From Deltaproteobacteria bacterium (GTDB lineage: Bacteria > Desulfobacterota > Desulfarculia > Adiutricales > Adiutricaceae): a stretch of 61,426 nucleotides of DNA. The position numbers and the translations under genes are program-made. This document shows positions 1 through 9,119 of the stretch, piece by piece. Below the pieces are notes generated by a model. That model saw nothing but the letters and a program-made list of their open reading frames with translations, ran no database searches and was not told the origin of the DNA. The first letter of the stretch is position 1; the number at the start of each line of letters is the position of its first letter. The stretch spans positions 1-61,426 of the forward strand of contig JAISYP010000034.1 in the NCBI GenBank assembly GCA_031269825.1, read 5' to 3'.

Positions 1-1
1 A

Positions 2-616
2 TCTAAGGCTATCAAATATAAAAAAGAAATCATCCCTATAATTATACAATTACCTCCTAAGGTTAAAATAAGTAAAATCGACTATCCAATAATAGGTCGT
101 TCCTATGAAGCTAATACTATATTCCTTACTCAACTACCAGGTATAAAGTTATTAGAAGGGTTGAATAAGAAGGTTGATAATAATGAAGAATTTAATGACT
201 GTGATTTACTAAATTTTTCTCTTTTACCATCATTATATCAACAATTTAAAAAAGAAGATATTTTTATAACACTTATAAGTGGTATGTTTAAAATCATTCC
301 ACACATAAAAGATCCAATAAATCAACAATTTTGTTTAACTGTTTTTATGAGCTTTTTAAGGATGTATTTCCCTGATCATCTGGTGAAATATATTCATTCG
401 GAGGCTAATGTTATGAAATTTGCTGAACTTATGCAACCATTCTACAATTTGGTCGAGGCTCAGGGTGTGACTAAGGGGAGGGCTCAGGAAAGAGCTGAGA
501 AAGAAAAGGCTCTGCTTGAAAGCGCCAAAGATCTTCTAGGCCGTGGTTTTTCCGTTGAGGACGCCGCCAAGATAACCACTTTGGAAATAGAGAAAGTCCA
601 AGCCCTGGTCGCTTAG
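2..616 (+). CDS. Rpn-family nuclease/transposase, C-terminal part (5' end outside window)
   Basis: The reading frame is open from base 2 without a start, so the gene begins before the window; about 204 residues are visible. Rpn proteins are PD-(D/E)XK nucleases that promote recombination and, in some cases, defend against phage. The catalytic N-terminal part lies outside. Visible are a middle segment with the pattern YEANTIFLTQLPG, then a helical tail (GRAQERAEKEKALLESAKDL, GFSVEDAAKITTL) typical of the family C-terminus. The first half is AT-rich and the tail is GC-richer, unlike the neighbouring housekeeping genes. Two further decayed copies of the tail follow downstream. Family call is from recognised sequence pattern, not a search. 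Whether the full gene is intact cannot be judged. Confidence 0.6.
   Translation, partial: SKAIKYKKEIIPIIIQLPPKVKISKIDYPIIGRSYEANTIFLTQLPGIKLLEGLNKKVDNNEEFNDCDLLNFSLLPSLYQQFKKEDIFITLISGMFKIIPHIKDPINQQFCLTVFMSFLRMYFPDHLVKYIHSEANVMKFAELMQPFYNLVEAQGVTKGRAQERAEKEKALLESAKDLLGRGFSVEDAAKITTLEIEKVQALVA
413..616 (+). CDS. Intragenic small ORF, RpnS-like C-terminal isoform
   Basis: Inside the Rpn frame, a strong Shine-Dalgarno sequence GGAGG (400-404) sits 8 bases before an in-frame ATG at 413, giving a 67-residue product that equals the Rpn C-terminal tail (starts MKFAELMQ). For enteric Rpn proteins a short C-terminal isoform made from an internal start is reported to act as an intragenic antitoxin that blocks the full-length nuclease. 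The same arrangement, with AGAGG at the same 8-base spacing, is kept at the free-standing copy at 2164. The site and its repetition are seen directly; the antitoxin role is inference. Confidence 0.5.
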   Translation: MKFAELMQPFYNLVEAQGVTKGRAQERAEKEKALLESAKDLLGRGFSVEDAAKITTLEIEKVQALVA

Positions 617-1369
617 AACGGCGATTGACTCACCAATTCTGACCTTTGGTTGGCGTTGGCTTGGCTTTGGCGTCCGCCTTGATTGGTCTATCGCGCCACT
701 TGGTTAAGAAATTGGACGGACGCTTCAACCAAGGAATCTATAATTTTGCCCCGCGCCACCATTCTATCCTGGAGCTTGGCGCGTTCTTGAAGCCAGAGAA
801 TCCTTGGAAAGGGCAATAAGGCTTCCAACGACGCTTGTCCGCCAGCGGCTATGGCGTCTAAATTTTCCCCATTTGCCCATTTTTTTATATTGATCTGTTG
901 GACTAGCCAGGATAAAAAATTTTTACCTTAATTAAAAAATAAATTAGGTATAATACCAAGTCTATAGACTAATAAAACAGTAATTAGATTATAACTTACT
1001 TGTTTTGATCTAATAAAACCATAATCAATAGTATTATCGACTTATAGTTGTCGAACGGTTTTCAAGGACACATTGACAGATTTTCTTAAACAGCTAACTA
1101 ACATGATAAAGGATCTTTTTATAACATATTTTTGTATAATTTTCATTTCATTTGATTTATGAATATGATACGTAATTAAAAAATATTTTTATGAAACTAC
1201 ATATTTAGTTCTGGCGTGATTCCTTTTTTGCTTAATTTGACACTCTACCTTTAATTTTCGGTTCTTTCGCTAGGCGACTAAGTTCGGAAACATCAGGCAA
1301 CGTTTATTTTAATTTAGGAATAATAAACTTTATTTTACACATTCTTATTTCAAAATGTTGGCTAATTTA
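617..1369. other. Gene-less, AT-rich stretch after the first Rpn copy
   Basis: Bases 617 to about 720 form a GC-richer 3' flank that is repeated after the other two Rpn tails. From about 900 onward the DNA is strongly AT-rich and carries no convincing ORF, RNA gene or terminator. It probably holds eroded remains of the N-terminal part of the second Rpn copy, but no frame can be followed. Confidence 0.4.
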
Positions 1370-1783
1370 TATTTGAAACTACTGATAATTTAATAATTAA
1401 TATTGAATTTGGCTTATCACACGATAAAAATAAGTATTCTGATCTTTTATTTAATGCTTTTACCCTAGCTAAGGCTACCAAACATAGAAAAAAATTCTCC
1501 TAGTAGTTTTACAACTACCTCCTAAAGTTAGAATAGATGTTAAAACTGAATATAAATTAGTATGTATATCCTATGAAGAGGATACTGTATTCCTTACTCA
1601 ACTCCTTGGTATGAGGCTAATGGTGAGGCTAAGGGTAGGACTATGGTGAAGGCTGAAAAGGAAAAGGCTCCGCTTGAAAGCGCCAAAAATCTTCTAGGCC
1701 GGGGTCTTTCCATTGAAGAAGCCGCCAAGATCCACTTTGGAATTAGAGAAAGTCCAAGCCCTGGTCGCCTTGAACGGTGATTG
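1370..1783 (+). pseudogene. Second Rpn-family copy, degraded
   Basis: Conceptual translation switches frame but recovers pieces equivalent to the first copy: a segment like QLPPKVRIDVKTEYK, then YEEDTVFLTQL, then the tail AEKEKAPLESAKNLLGRG. A large internal deletion joins the FLTQL segment almost directly to the tail. Within the tail a 2-base deletion (GATCC where the other copies have GATAACC, near 1731) breaks the frame. The internal ribosome-binding-site/ATG pair seen at 413 and 2164 is not preserved. This is a dead copy. Confidence 0.6.
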
Positions 1784-2163
1784 ACGCGCCAATTCTGACC
1801 ATTGGTTAGTTTTGGCTTTGGCGCTTGCCTTGACTGTGGTATATTTTACCTCTTGGTTAAGAAAACAGGCGGATTGTCACCAAGAAAAAATTATTTTGCC
1901 CTTGTCTCAATGCCGATAAGGAGTCATGTAAACCTTTTTTAACTAATATTAACAAAAATTTTTATTAATTTCAGTATAATATTTTTTTAGTTTTATTTAA
2001 ATTTTAAATATAAACTGTTTTCAAACTACTTATGTAAAATATATAAAAAATTTATTTTATATCTAACATAAAAATTAACATAACTTTTTATTTATCTTTT
2101 TATATGTTTTTTTTATTTTATTTTTATTTTTTAAATAAATATATTCAATTAGAGGTTAATACT

Positions 2164-2379
2164 ATGAAAGTCTCTGAACTTATGCAACTAACATTCAATA
2201 TGGTCGCGGCTGTGGCTGAGGCTAATGGTAGGGCTATGGTGAAGGCTGAAAAAGAAAAGGCTCTACTTGAAAGCGCCAAAGAGCTTCTAGGCCGAGGTTT
2301 TTCCATTGAAGACGCCGCGAAGATAACCACTTTGGAATTAGAAAAAGTCCAAGCCCGGGCCGCCTTGAACGGCGATTGA
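2164..2379 (+). CDS. Free-standing Rpn C-terminal ORF (RpnS-like, 71 aa)
   Basis: This is the third copy of the Rpn tail. No catalytic domain precedes it; upstream is only AT-rich sequence. It has a good start: AGAGG (2151-2155), 8 bases, then ATG at 2164 (MKVSELMQ), and an intact frame to TGA. The product is helical and charged, with the AEKEKALLESAKELL block and GFSIEDAAKITTL. An orphan copy of the putative intragenic antitoxin could still inhibit Rpn nucleases, or it may be a remnant that has not yet drifted. An upstream in-frame ATG at 2104 adds only a low-complexity leader and has no ribosome binding site. Confidence 0.45.
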   Translation: MKVSELMQLTFNMVAAVAEANGRAMVKAEKEKALLESAKELLGRGFSIEDAAKITTLELEKVQARAALNGD

Positions 2380-2681
2380 CTCGCCAATTCTGACCATTGG
2401 TTGGCTTGGCTTTGGCGCTCGCCTTGACTATGGTATATTTTACCACTTAGTTAAAAAAACAGGTGGATTGTCACCAAGAAAACTAATATTTTACCCCTTG
2501 TCTCAAGGCCGTGGGGGAGCCATGTAAACCTTTTTAAGGAATATTCACAATAATTTTATTAATTTCAATTTGTTATATTTGATATTTTATTTTTTTTAAC
2601 ATAACTTGATTTTTAACTACTTAGACATCTTTTTTAAAAAAATACTGGTGTTTTCAGCTGATCGCGCCTTAAAATTAGTAA

Positions 2682-2784
2682 TGATGGTCTCGCGAAAATT
2701 CCAAAATTCAAGAATCCTAATTGATAAATTCATACACTTTTACTTGACGATATCCCTTAAACTAGGGTTTGCTCGAAGGCGTCA
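2682..2784 (+). mobile_element. Miniature inverted-repeat element, copy A
   Basis: The 103-bp element begins TGATGGTCTCGCGAAAA and ends with a diverged GCTCGAAGGCGTCA. It is flanked by a perfect 4-bp direct repeat GTAA (2678-2681 and 2785-2788). Its interior shares long blocks with copies at 24028 and 29866 (for example TTTTACTTGACGAT). There is no coding capacity, so movement would need a transposase from elsewhere. Confidence 0.75.
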
Positions 2785-3042
2785 GTAATATCGAAAATTG
2801 GGCCAGAGACCAGCGACTCAGGATTAAGGGGAGACGGGCATAGTCGCCAACAACTATGACCGCCCCCAGATTAATAAGGAGTGGATTTGGTCAAAAAGAA
2901 GTTTGTTCCGTGCTTGGCCGCGGGAAAAAAATGGCTAAAATTCTTAAGCCCGCTCGCCTGTTAGCTTCAATAAATACTACCGTTCCCGACCATCCCGCTC
3001 CCAGATCTTCCCTTTGAGGCGAAAGGGATCGCCCCCAGTGGC

Positions 3043-3070
3043 TTGACTTTCGCGCGAAAGGCTATATGAT
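3043..3070 (+). promoter_or_regulatory. Candidate sigma-70 promoter for the P-type ATPase
   Basis: TTGACT (3043-3048), a 16-base spacer and TATGAT (3065-3070) lie 195 bases before the ATPase ATG on the same strand. The match is good but rests on consensus alone. Confidence 0.4.
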
Positions 3071-3265
3071 GACAGAACGATCTAATTGTTATTTAATAAA
3101 TTAAACTCTTTAATGTTACAATTTAGGTCATCGAGGATGTTCCACTACATAAAACGAGCGTTACAAGTGTATATTAGTCTAGTATATATTAATAATGATC
3201 AGCGCTGGTTCGCTGGTTGACCAAACAAACCCTTCAATTCCTTTTCAAATAAAGAGATAAACCAT

Positions 3266-6200
3266 ATGACCACTGACACCACGCAATCCCCCACCCCAGT
3301 CACCGACAAACCGGCGACCAAAGGCCTGACCGCCGCCGAGGTTTTGGAAAGCCGTCGAATACACGGCCCCAACATCCTCACCCCGCCGCCCCGTGATCCT
3401 TGGTGGAAGCTGTATTTGGAAAAATACGAGGATCCCATCATCCGGATCCTTTTGGTGGCCGCTGTCATCGCCATCCTGGCTGGGGTCATTGAGGGGCAGT
3501 ACACTGAGGGGATTGGTATCATTATCGCCGTTTTCTTGGCCACCACCATTGGGTTCATCAACGAGTACAAGGCGGGCCAAGAATTTGACATCCTCAACCG
3601 CGTCTCGGACGAAGAGCCCATCAAGGTCATTCGCGACGGAGCCCACGCCTCGATCCCCAAAAAAGACCTTGTGGTCAACGACCTAGCCATCCTTGAGCAG
3701 GGCGAGGAAATCCCCGCGGATGGCGAAGTGATTGAGTCTGTCTCCTTCCAGGTCAACGAGGCGTCCTTAACCGGGGAATCGCTACCGGTAACCAAGCGGC
3801 CCAAATCCGAGGAGGTCGAGGAGGTCAATCTCGCCTATCCCCGACATCAAGTCCTCCGAGGCACCTTTGTGTCCGATGGCCGAGGTCTCATCCGGATAAC
3901 CACGGTGGGCGACGCCTCGGAAATTGGCAAAACCGCCCGCGCGGCGGCTGAGGAAACGGAAACCATAACCCCTCTCAACCGTCAGTTGGCCCGCCTAGGG
4001 CAATTTATCGGCGTTTTCGGGTTCGCCATCGCTTTGTTAATCTTTTCAACTTTAACGATCCGCTCTGGGCTCCAGGGCGATCTTGGCGATCAGGCCGTGG
4101 CGCTGGAAACGGCGGTGGAAAGCGTTAAACCCTCAACAGAAGTCATCGACGAAGCGGTCAAACAGGTTAGACAACAACTGAAAGAAAAGTACGGGGCTTT
4201 GGCCGACGATTTTTCCCTCGCCACTAGAATCACTGACGACAAAGAGGTCTTTTACCTTAAGATACCGCTCACTAACGGCCAAATCTACTTTCTAGCCATC
4301 ACTTTTTTATCTTTAGCTATCGCTTTAGCCCGCATTTGGATCCCCGTCATCGCCGACGCGGTGGAACTGACTGGCCGAAAAAGACCAGAAAACGCCTGGC
4401 TAGACGCCGAAGGCTTCACGCCCTGGTTACAAGCGGTCATCGCCGGGGTCGTGGTTTTCGGGATCGCTTTGGGCGTGGGTTTTGGCGTGGGCTTACTCGC
4501 CGGCGGGCCAGCCACTTGGTTGCCCCTAGCCACTTCCTTGTCGCTGCTTAGATATTTCATGGTCGCCGTCACCATCATCGTGGTGGCCGTGCCAGAAGGC
4601 CTACCGATGAGCGTGACCTTGTCTTTAGCTTATTCCATGCGGAAAATGACCGCCGCCAACAATCTAGTGCGGCGCCTCCACGCCTGCGAAACCGTGGGCG
4701 CGGCCACGGTTATCTGCTCGGACAAGACCGGCACTTTAACCATGAATAAGATGAAGGTGTCTTCCTTTGATTTTCCAGCTTTACCCAAAACCGGGGAAAA
4801 AGCCCTCCCTGGCCCGGAATTAGCTAGTTTGGCCGAAGCCATCGCCGCTAACTCCACCGCCAACCTCATCGCCGACGAAAACGGTCAATTGACCAAACCG
4901 CTCGGTAACCCCACCGAGTCAGCCCTTCTTTTATGGTTACAAGAAGCCGGTCAAAATTACCAAACCGCCCGCGCGAACTTTAAAATCGCCGGTCAGCTCA
5001 CCTTCTCCACGGAACGCAAATACATGGCCACCATTGGCCAGGGCTTAGACAAAGACTCCTTAACGCTGCTCGTGAAGGGCGCCCCAGAGATTATCCTGGG
5101 TTTATCGACCACTCGCGAACGGCCCAATGGCCAAATCGTCGACTTGACCGAAGAAGCCCGAGCCGAATTGCGCGACAGCCTTCGGGCGGAGCAGACTCGA
5201 GGCATGCGCACTCTGGGGTTAGCCAAGCGGAGTTTACCCCATCGCTCTGAAAAATTTGACTCCGACAAGATCATCGGGTTGGTCAACGAAAACCAGTTGA
5301 CTTTTCTGGGCTTTTTCTCCATCGCCGATCCCGTTCGGCCGGAAGTCCCACCCGCGGTCAAGCGCTGCGTGGAGGCGGGCATCAAAGTTAAGATCGTCAC
5401 TGGCGACATTGAGGCCACGGCCAGGGAAATCGCCCAAGAGATCGGCATCATCGAGGCCAACGAAAGCTCCGAGGGCTTGGTCGCCACTGGGGATCAATTC
5501 ATGGCCATGGATGACGAGACCGCTTTGGAAGCGGTCGACAAATTACGCATCATGAGTCGAGCCCGTCCTTTGGCCAAGCAACGATTAGTCACTACGCTCC
5601 AAAAACGCGGGGAAGTGGTCGCGGTGACTGGGGACGGCTCCAACGACGCCCCAGCCTTAAACCACGCCGACGTGGGGCTCTCCATGGGCCTAACCGGGAC
5701 ATCAGTGGCCAAAGAAGCGGCCGACATCATCCTTTTGGACGACTCCTTCGCCAGTATTGTCCAAGCCGTCATGTGGGGTCGTTCCATTTACTCGAATATC
5801 CAAAAGTTCATCCTTTTCCAGTTGACCATCAATGTTTTGGCTTTAGGCGTGGCCCTTTTGGGGCCATTCTTGGGTATCCAACTGCCGTTAACCGTCACCC
5901 AGATGCTGTGGGTCAACCTCATCATGGACACCTTCGCCGCCTTGGCTTTGGCTTCCGAACCACCAGACTGGACGGTTATGCGTCAACCCCCGCGTAATCC
6001 CGAGGCGTTTATCGTTAATCCGTCCATGGCCAAATTCATCTTCGCGGTGGGCGGCGTCTTCTTGGCCATGTTTTTGATCTTAGCCCTGGCCTTTAAAAGC
6101 GCGTTTCCCATGGACGCCGAGACTCCCCTGGGCCGCCATAACTTGTCTATTTTCTTCACCACGTTCGTGTTTTTACAATTTTGGAACCTTTTTAACGCCC

Positions 6201-6454
6201 GTTCTTTAGGCAAAAACACCTCCGCTTTAGCCAACCTTTCGGCCAGCAAGATGTTCCTCCTAATCGCCGCGGTCATCGCCCTTGGCCAGATAGCCATCAC
6301 CCAGGTGGGCGGCGAAGTCTTCCGAACCACGCCATTAAGCGTTTTAGAACTGGTCACCATCGTGGTCTCGACCTCGTTAGTCTTGTGGGTTGGCGAAATT
6401 ATCCGTTGGCTCAAAAGATCCCCCCAACCCCCCAGCGCGGTCACGACCGCTTAA
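3266..6454 (+). CDS. PMCA-type calcium-translocating P-type ATPase
   Basis: A 1062-residue inner-membrane cation pump of the P2 class, most like bacterial calcium ATPases: it couples ATP hydrolysis to Ca2+ export. Visible motifs are LTGES in the actuator domain (about residue 168), VPEGLP in the ion-binding helix, the phosphorylation loop SDKTGTLT with Asp486, KGAPE in the nucleotide-binding domain and TGDGSNDAPALN (about 787-797). The ATG at 3266 follows a weak AAGAG. The protein is longer than the usual 850-900 residues. Between the third helix and VPEGLP lies an insert of a ~70-residue soluble stretch plus two extra hydrophobic segments (about residues 345-365 and 390-415). Two hairpins follow the stop, so it is monocistronic. 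Exact ion specificity is inferred. Confidence 0.92.
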   Translation: MTTDTTQSPTPVTDKPATKGLTAAEVLESRRIHGPNILTPPPRDPWWKLYLEKYEDPIIRILLVAAVIAILAGVIEGQYTEGIGIIIAVFLATTIGFINEYKAGQEFDILNRVSDEEPIKVIRDGAHASIPKKDLVVNDLAILEQGEEIPADGEVIESVSFQVNEASLTGESLPVTKRPKSEEVEEVNLAYPRHQVLRGTFVSDGRGLIRITTVGDASEIGKTARAAAEETETITPLNRQLARLGQFIGVFGFAIALLIFSTLTIRSGLQGDLGDQAVALETAVESVKPSTEVIDEAVKQVRQQLKEKYGALADDFSLATRITDDKEVFYLKIPLTNGQIYFLAITFLSLAIALARIWIPVIADAVELTGRKRPENAWLDAEGFTPWLQAVIAGVVVFGIALGVGFGVGLLAGGPATWLPLATSLSLLRYFMVAVTIIVVAVPEGLPMSVTLSLAYSMRKMTAANNLVRRLHACETVGAATVICSDKTGTLTMNKMKVSSFDFPALPKTGEKALPGPELASLAEAIAANSTANLIADENGQLTKPLGNPTESALLLWLQEAGQNYQTARANFKIAGQLTFSTERKYMATIGQGLDKDSLTLLVKGAPEIILGLSTTRERPNGQIVDLTEEARAELRDSLRAEQTRGMRTLGLAKRSLPHRSEKFDSDKIIGLVNENQLTFLGFFSIADPVRPEVPPAVKRCVEAGIKVKIVTGDIEATAREIAQEIGIIEANESSEGLVATGDQFMAMDDETALEAVDKLRIMSRARPLAKQRLVTTLQKRGEVVAVTGDGSNDAPALNHADVGLSMGLTGTSVAKEAADIILLDDSFASIVQAVMWGRSIYSNIQKFILFQLTINVLALGVALLGPFLGIQLPLTVTQMLWVNLIMDTFAALALASEPPDWTVMRQPPRNPEAFIVNPSMAKFIFAVGGVFLAMFLILALAFKSAFPMDAETPLGRHNLSIFFTTFVFLQFWNLFNARSLGKNTSALANLSASKMFLLIAAVIALGQIAITQVGGEVFRTTPLSVLELVTIVVSTSLVLWVGEIIRWLKRSPQPPSAVTTA

Positions 6455-6468
6455 CCGACCCCGAGCGC

Positions 6469-6556
6469 GTCTAGCCTATTATTTTTAGGCTAGACCAAAC
6501 GGTTTGTTTTGACCAAGGCTTAGCGTCCGCCTGGCTAGGGCGGCGCTAAGCCTTTT
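6469..6556 (+). terminator. Tandem hairpin terminator after the ATPase
   Basis: There are two consecutive hairpins. The first is a perfect 10-bp stem GTCTAGCCTA / TAGGCTAGAC (6469-6495). The second is a 15-bp stem starting GGCTTAGCGTCCGCC and closing GGGCGGCGCTAAGCC (6517-6552), followed directly by TTTT. The second is a classic rho-independent terminator on the plus strand. Confidence 0.8.
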
Positions 6557-6915
6557 ATATTCAAAACGATCTAGGCTAATACCCCAGAGGCGCCTTGGGC
6601 GCGGGTTTAGAGCTTATTTTTGGCACTGATTTTAGGCGGGATATCGCCGAAAGAAATGAATTTAGTATTTTTAGTTAAATATTAATACTTATTTAGACAA
6701 TATTAGTCTTTTTTGGAAACATGGGGCTCGCGCGGAAAGAAAAAAAGACCCGCCCCTTTCCGAGTAACGCGACTATAATCTATGATCTATGATTATGGTT
6801 TATGGTCTAGCCTATTTTTCCCATTTCTTTTGTCGATCAACGCGCCTCTAATTATCTTAGCGCGATAATGAGATTATCCGCGCCAAGCGACCAGCGGCGA
6901 GAAGTGGAGTCGTGG
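6557..6915. other. Gap between ATPase terminator and BRCT gene
   Basis: Two genes converge here. It contains a short set of near-repeats around 6775-6815 (variants of CTATGATCTATGATTATGG). No gene or clear terminator for the minus-strand BRCT gene was found. Confidence 0.4.
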
Positions 6916-7557
6916 TTAAGAATCCTGTAACGCGTCCAGGAAGCTGTCTTCGCTGATGATCATAATAGGACAGCCTTTTTCTTTATATTCGACCGCTTTG
7001 GCGATTTTGGCGCCAAAAGAAGAATGTAACCAGTCCCTGGAGCCCACCACGCCGATGACCAGATAGTCTAGGTTTAGAACGACCGTGTTCCGGACGGTTC
7101 CTTGTCTTTGGATAACGTGTTTTTCGGCTATTTTTCTTGGCCCAAAAGCCAGACTGCCCGTGAAACAGAAACTGTGGTTAGGCAAGATAACGGGCGGAAC
7201 AGGGTGGTCAAACGGAAGCGAAGAGCTAAGGTTTAGGGAAGCCTGGGGATTCTCAAAAATCAACCCGGTTATTTGTTGGAGTAAAACCTTCAGCTCTTGG
7301 AGCTCATCGGACGTGACCACGTTGTCCTTATAAATGGCCTCCAGGCGTTGGGAGAGGACGTCCCCTGGCCATACATTAGCCGCTTCGGGATTCGCCCTAA
7401 ACCAGTCCGCCAGGAATCGGGCTTCCTCCTCACAGACGACCTTATCGGCCAACACGCCTTTACAAAGCCCCATAAGCTCGTCAATACTCCTGGAGGTTTT
7501 TCTCTTGACGTTAAAAAAGGACGGAGGTTGACCGTTGTCATCAATAAATCCACGCAT
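6916..7557 (-). CDS. BRCT-domain protein with TerB-like N-terminal region
   Basis: A 213-residue soluble protein. The C-terminal ~90 residues form a BRCT domain: FCFTGSLAFGPR is the usual first strand and glycine turn, then a second strand around LDYLVIGVVGS, SRDW, a lysine-rich helix and IISEDSFLDAL. BRCT domains bind phosphopeptides or DNA ends and occur in DNA ligase and repair factors. The first ~110 residues are helical with acidic pairs (CEEEARFLADWF, VVTSDELQELKVLL) and resemble the TerB/tellurite-type helical fold; this second call is weak. The start MRGFIDDNG has a GGGG-rich upstream sequence. The gene is alone on its strand, with terD divergent upstream. Function unknown beyond the domain. 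Confidence 0.7.
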   Translation of the reverse strand: MRGFIDDNGQPPSFFNVKRKTSRSIDELMGLCKGVLADKVVCEEEARFLADWFRANPEAANVWPGDVLSQRLEAIYKDNVVTSDELQELKVLLQQITGLIFENPQASLNLSSSLPFDHPVPPVILPNHSFCFTGSLAFGPRKIAEKHVIQRQGTVRNTVVLNLDYLVIGVVGSRDWLHSSFGAKIAKAVEYKEKGCPIMIISEDSFLDALQDS

Positions 7558-7825
7558 AAAGACCCCTTTCGCTCATTAAAGACCCATCGCGCTCAGAAAG
7601 ACCAAGTAGTTGTCGCCTCAGGAATCAATAGATGGTCACGTTAAGGCCAGAAGACGGCCGATTAACTGGAATAGCCCTAGCCGCGATCTCCGACCCGAAA
7701 GACCGGTCGGCCCTTTTAAAAGAATATAATAAGCCAAATTATTTTTTAAACATCTAAATTAATGAAACAAGATTATTTTTACCTATATTTCTATTAGATT
7801 TTTATATTTCCATAAAACCCTCCAA

Positions 7826-7942
7826 TCAGAAGGCTTGGACAAACCCTAGTTTAAGGGCCATCGTCAAGTAAAAGAGTATTAATTTCAACAATTTATCAAT
7901 TAGGAGGCTTATATTTTTTTCTTTCGCCAGACTAGCCCATCA
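7826..7942 (-). mobile_element. Miniature inverted-repeat element, copy B (decayed, inverted)
   Basis: Read on the minus strand, it matches the element's core: the stretch CTAGTTTAAGGG, then CATCGTCAAGTAAAAGAG and ATTAATTTCAACAA on the plus strand. Both ends have drifted from the TGATGG consensus and no target duplication is visible. It is an old copy. Confidence 0.55.
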
Positions 7943-8295
7943 CCGAGACCAGCCAATCAAGTTGTCCGCTCAAATTACCTTTAAGGACACCTTACCCATT
8001 TTCCCCTCTGTTTGTCAACAACCACTATCTTAGGCGCCCTATTTTTTTTACCGTAAACAGGACATTCTGGCTTTAACCCTTACCTTAGGAAGCGACAATC
8101 TAGCCAAAAATAACCTTTAAGTTTCTATGGCCTCTTTATATAATTTCCCCTCGCCTAGCGGCGCCAATTTACTAAAAAAACAATAATTATATGGACTGAC
8201 CGAAAGAACCGCCGAGGGTTTTCAGCTGACTTTTTAATAAACTAAACGCGGCCAGGCGGACGGTTGAGCCCGTTCCTCATGGCCGCGTAATCGGC

Positions 8296-8324
8296 TTGAA
8301 TTGACCGCGGACTTCGGCTATAAT
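8296..8324 (+). promoter_or_regulatory. Sigma-70-like promoter of terD
   Basis: TTGAAT (8296-8301), exactly 17 bases, then a consensus TATAAT (8319-8324). The resulting leader to the terD ATG is about 140 bases. Position and quality make this the best promoter in the window. Confidence 0.6.
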
Positions 8325-8469
8325 GGTCAATCAATATAGGATCGAATCATATCAAGAAAACTTGATTGACTATCGGTTAACCTTATATTATTATTTAATT
8401 TTAAGTTCTTTTTGTATTATTTATCAACTATTTTTAATTAATTTGAACTCGCTGACTCATGAGGTTATT

Positions 8470-9051
8470 ATGGCGGTTTCTCTAGTCAAAGGCGGGAATA
8501 TCTCCCTGACTGGCCAAGTTCCTGGGCTAAAGTCGGTTTACGTTGGATTGGGCTGGGATCCGCGGGAAACCGTGGGCGAGGATTTTGACTTAGACGCCTC
8601 GGTCTTCTTATTGAACGACAAAAACAAGGTTCAAAAAGACGAAGATTTCATCTTTTACGGTAACCTAAAATCCACGGATGGCTCCGTGGAGCACACTGGG
8701 GACAACCTAACCGGCGGCGGCGAGGGCGACGACGAGGTCATTAAGGTTAACCTAGAGTCCATCCCCAGTTCCATCCAAAAACTGGTCTTCACGGTCACCA
8801 TTTACCAAGCCGAGTCGCGAGATCAAAACTTTGGCATGGTCTCCAACGCTTTCATCCGTATTGTCAACCAAATGGACAACCAAGAAATCGCCCGATTTGA
8901 CCTATCCGAAGATCTCAGCGTCGAGACGGCCATGATCTTTGGCGAGATTTACCAATACAAAACTGACTGGAAATTCCGGGCCGTGGGTCAGGGATTCGCC
9001 GGGGGGCTAGCGGCTTTAGCTAGACACTATGGGGTGGACATTGAGGATTAG
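8470..9051 (+). CDS. terD: TerD-family calcium-binding stress protein
   Basis: A 193-residue protein of the TerD/CABP family, linked to tellurite and other chemical stress and thought to bind Ca2+. It starts [13 protein letters not shown] and keeps the family landmarks [17 protein letters not shown] (Ca2+-ligand aspartates), [21 protein letters not shown] and [13 protein letters not shown]. The start at 8470 is chosen because GAGGT sits 4 bases upstream and homology begins there; the frame extends 49 codons further up but that part is promoter/leader-like. No other ter genes are adjacent, although the BRCT gene upstream may have a TerB-like region. A calcium pump lies 2 kb upstream, in line with calcium homeostasis, but co-regulation is not shown. 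Confidence 0.93.
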   Translation: MAVSLVKGGNISLTGQVPGLKSVYVGLGWDPRETVGEDFDLDASVFLLNDKNKVQKDEDFIFYGNLKSTDGSVEHTGDNLTGGGEGDDEVIKVNLESIPSSIQKLVFTVTIYQAESRDQNFGMVSNAFIRIVNQMDNQEIARFDLSEDLSVETAMIFGEIYQYKTDWKFRAVGQGFAGGLAALARHYGVDIED

Positions 9052-9062
9052 CCCATAGGTCT

Positions 9063-9119
9063 CCATTGGCGCGGGCTAAAGTAAAATCTGGCTCAATAAC
9101 GCCAATGGCTCTTTTTTTT
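9063..9119 (+). terminator. Rho-independent terminator after terD
   Basis: A 9-bp stem CCATTGGCG / CGCCAATGG (9063-9071 with 9100-9108) is followed by CTC and a run of eight T. The loop is long (28 bases). Confidence 0.65.

Larger units (their letters stand above)
413..2537 (+). repeat. Three diverged direct copies of Rpn tail plus 3' flank
   Basis: The Rpn tail and about 100-160 bases after its stop occur three times: tails at 413-616, about 1612-1776 and 2164-2379, with flanks to about 715, 1938 and 2537. Flanks share blocks such as CCAATTCTGACC, GGCTTTGGCG and GGTTAAGAAA; copies two and three further share ATTGTCACCAAGAA and AGCCATGTAAACCTTTTT. Copies two and three are the most alike, so the last duplication was between them. 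Confidence 0.65.
2380..3265. other. Intergenic region between Rpn remnants and the calcium ATPase
   Basis: It holds the Rpn 3' flank (to about 2537), one copy of the miniature element (2682-2784) and the probable ATPase promoter (3043-3070). The remaining sequence has no convincing gene. Confidence 0.5.
7558..8469. other. Long divergent intergenic region before terD
   Basis: This 900-base stretch contains a decayed, inverted copy of the miniature element (7826-7942) and the terD promoter (8296-8324). An ORF can be read in frame upstream of terD from 8323, but it is AT-rich, unlike any TerD, and lies in the leader. Nothing else is supported. Confidence 0.45.

Noticed and set aside
2606-2788. 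60-codon plus-strand frame before the ATPase
   Set aside because: It is mostly the miniature element read through; not a gene.
8323-8469. N-terminal extension of TerD by 49 codons
   Set aside because: The extension overlaps the TATAAT box, is AT-rich and absent from the TerD family; GAGGT precedes the internal ATG at 8470.
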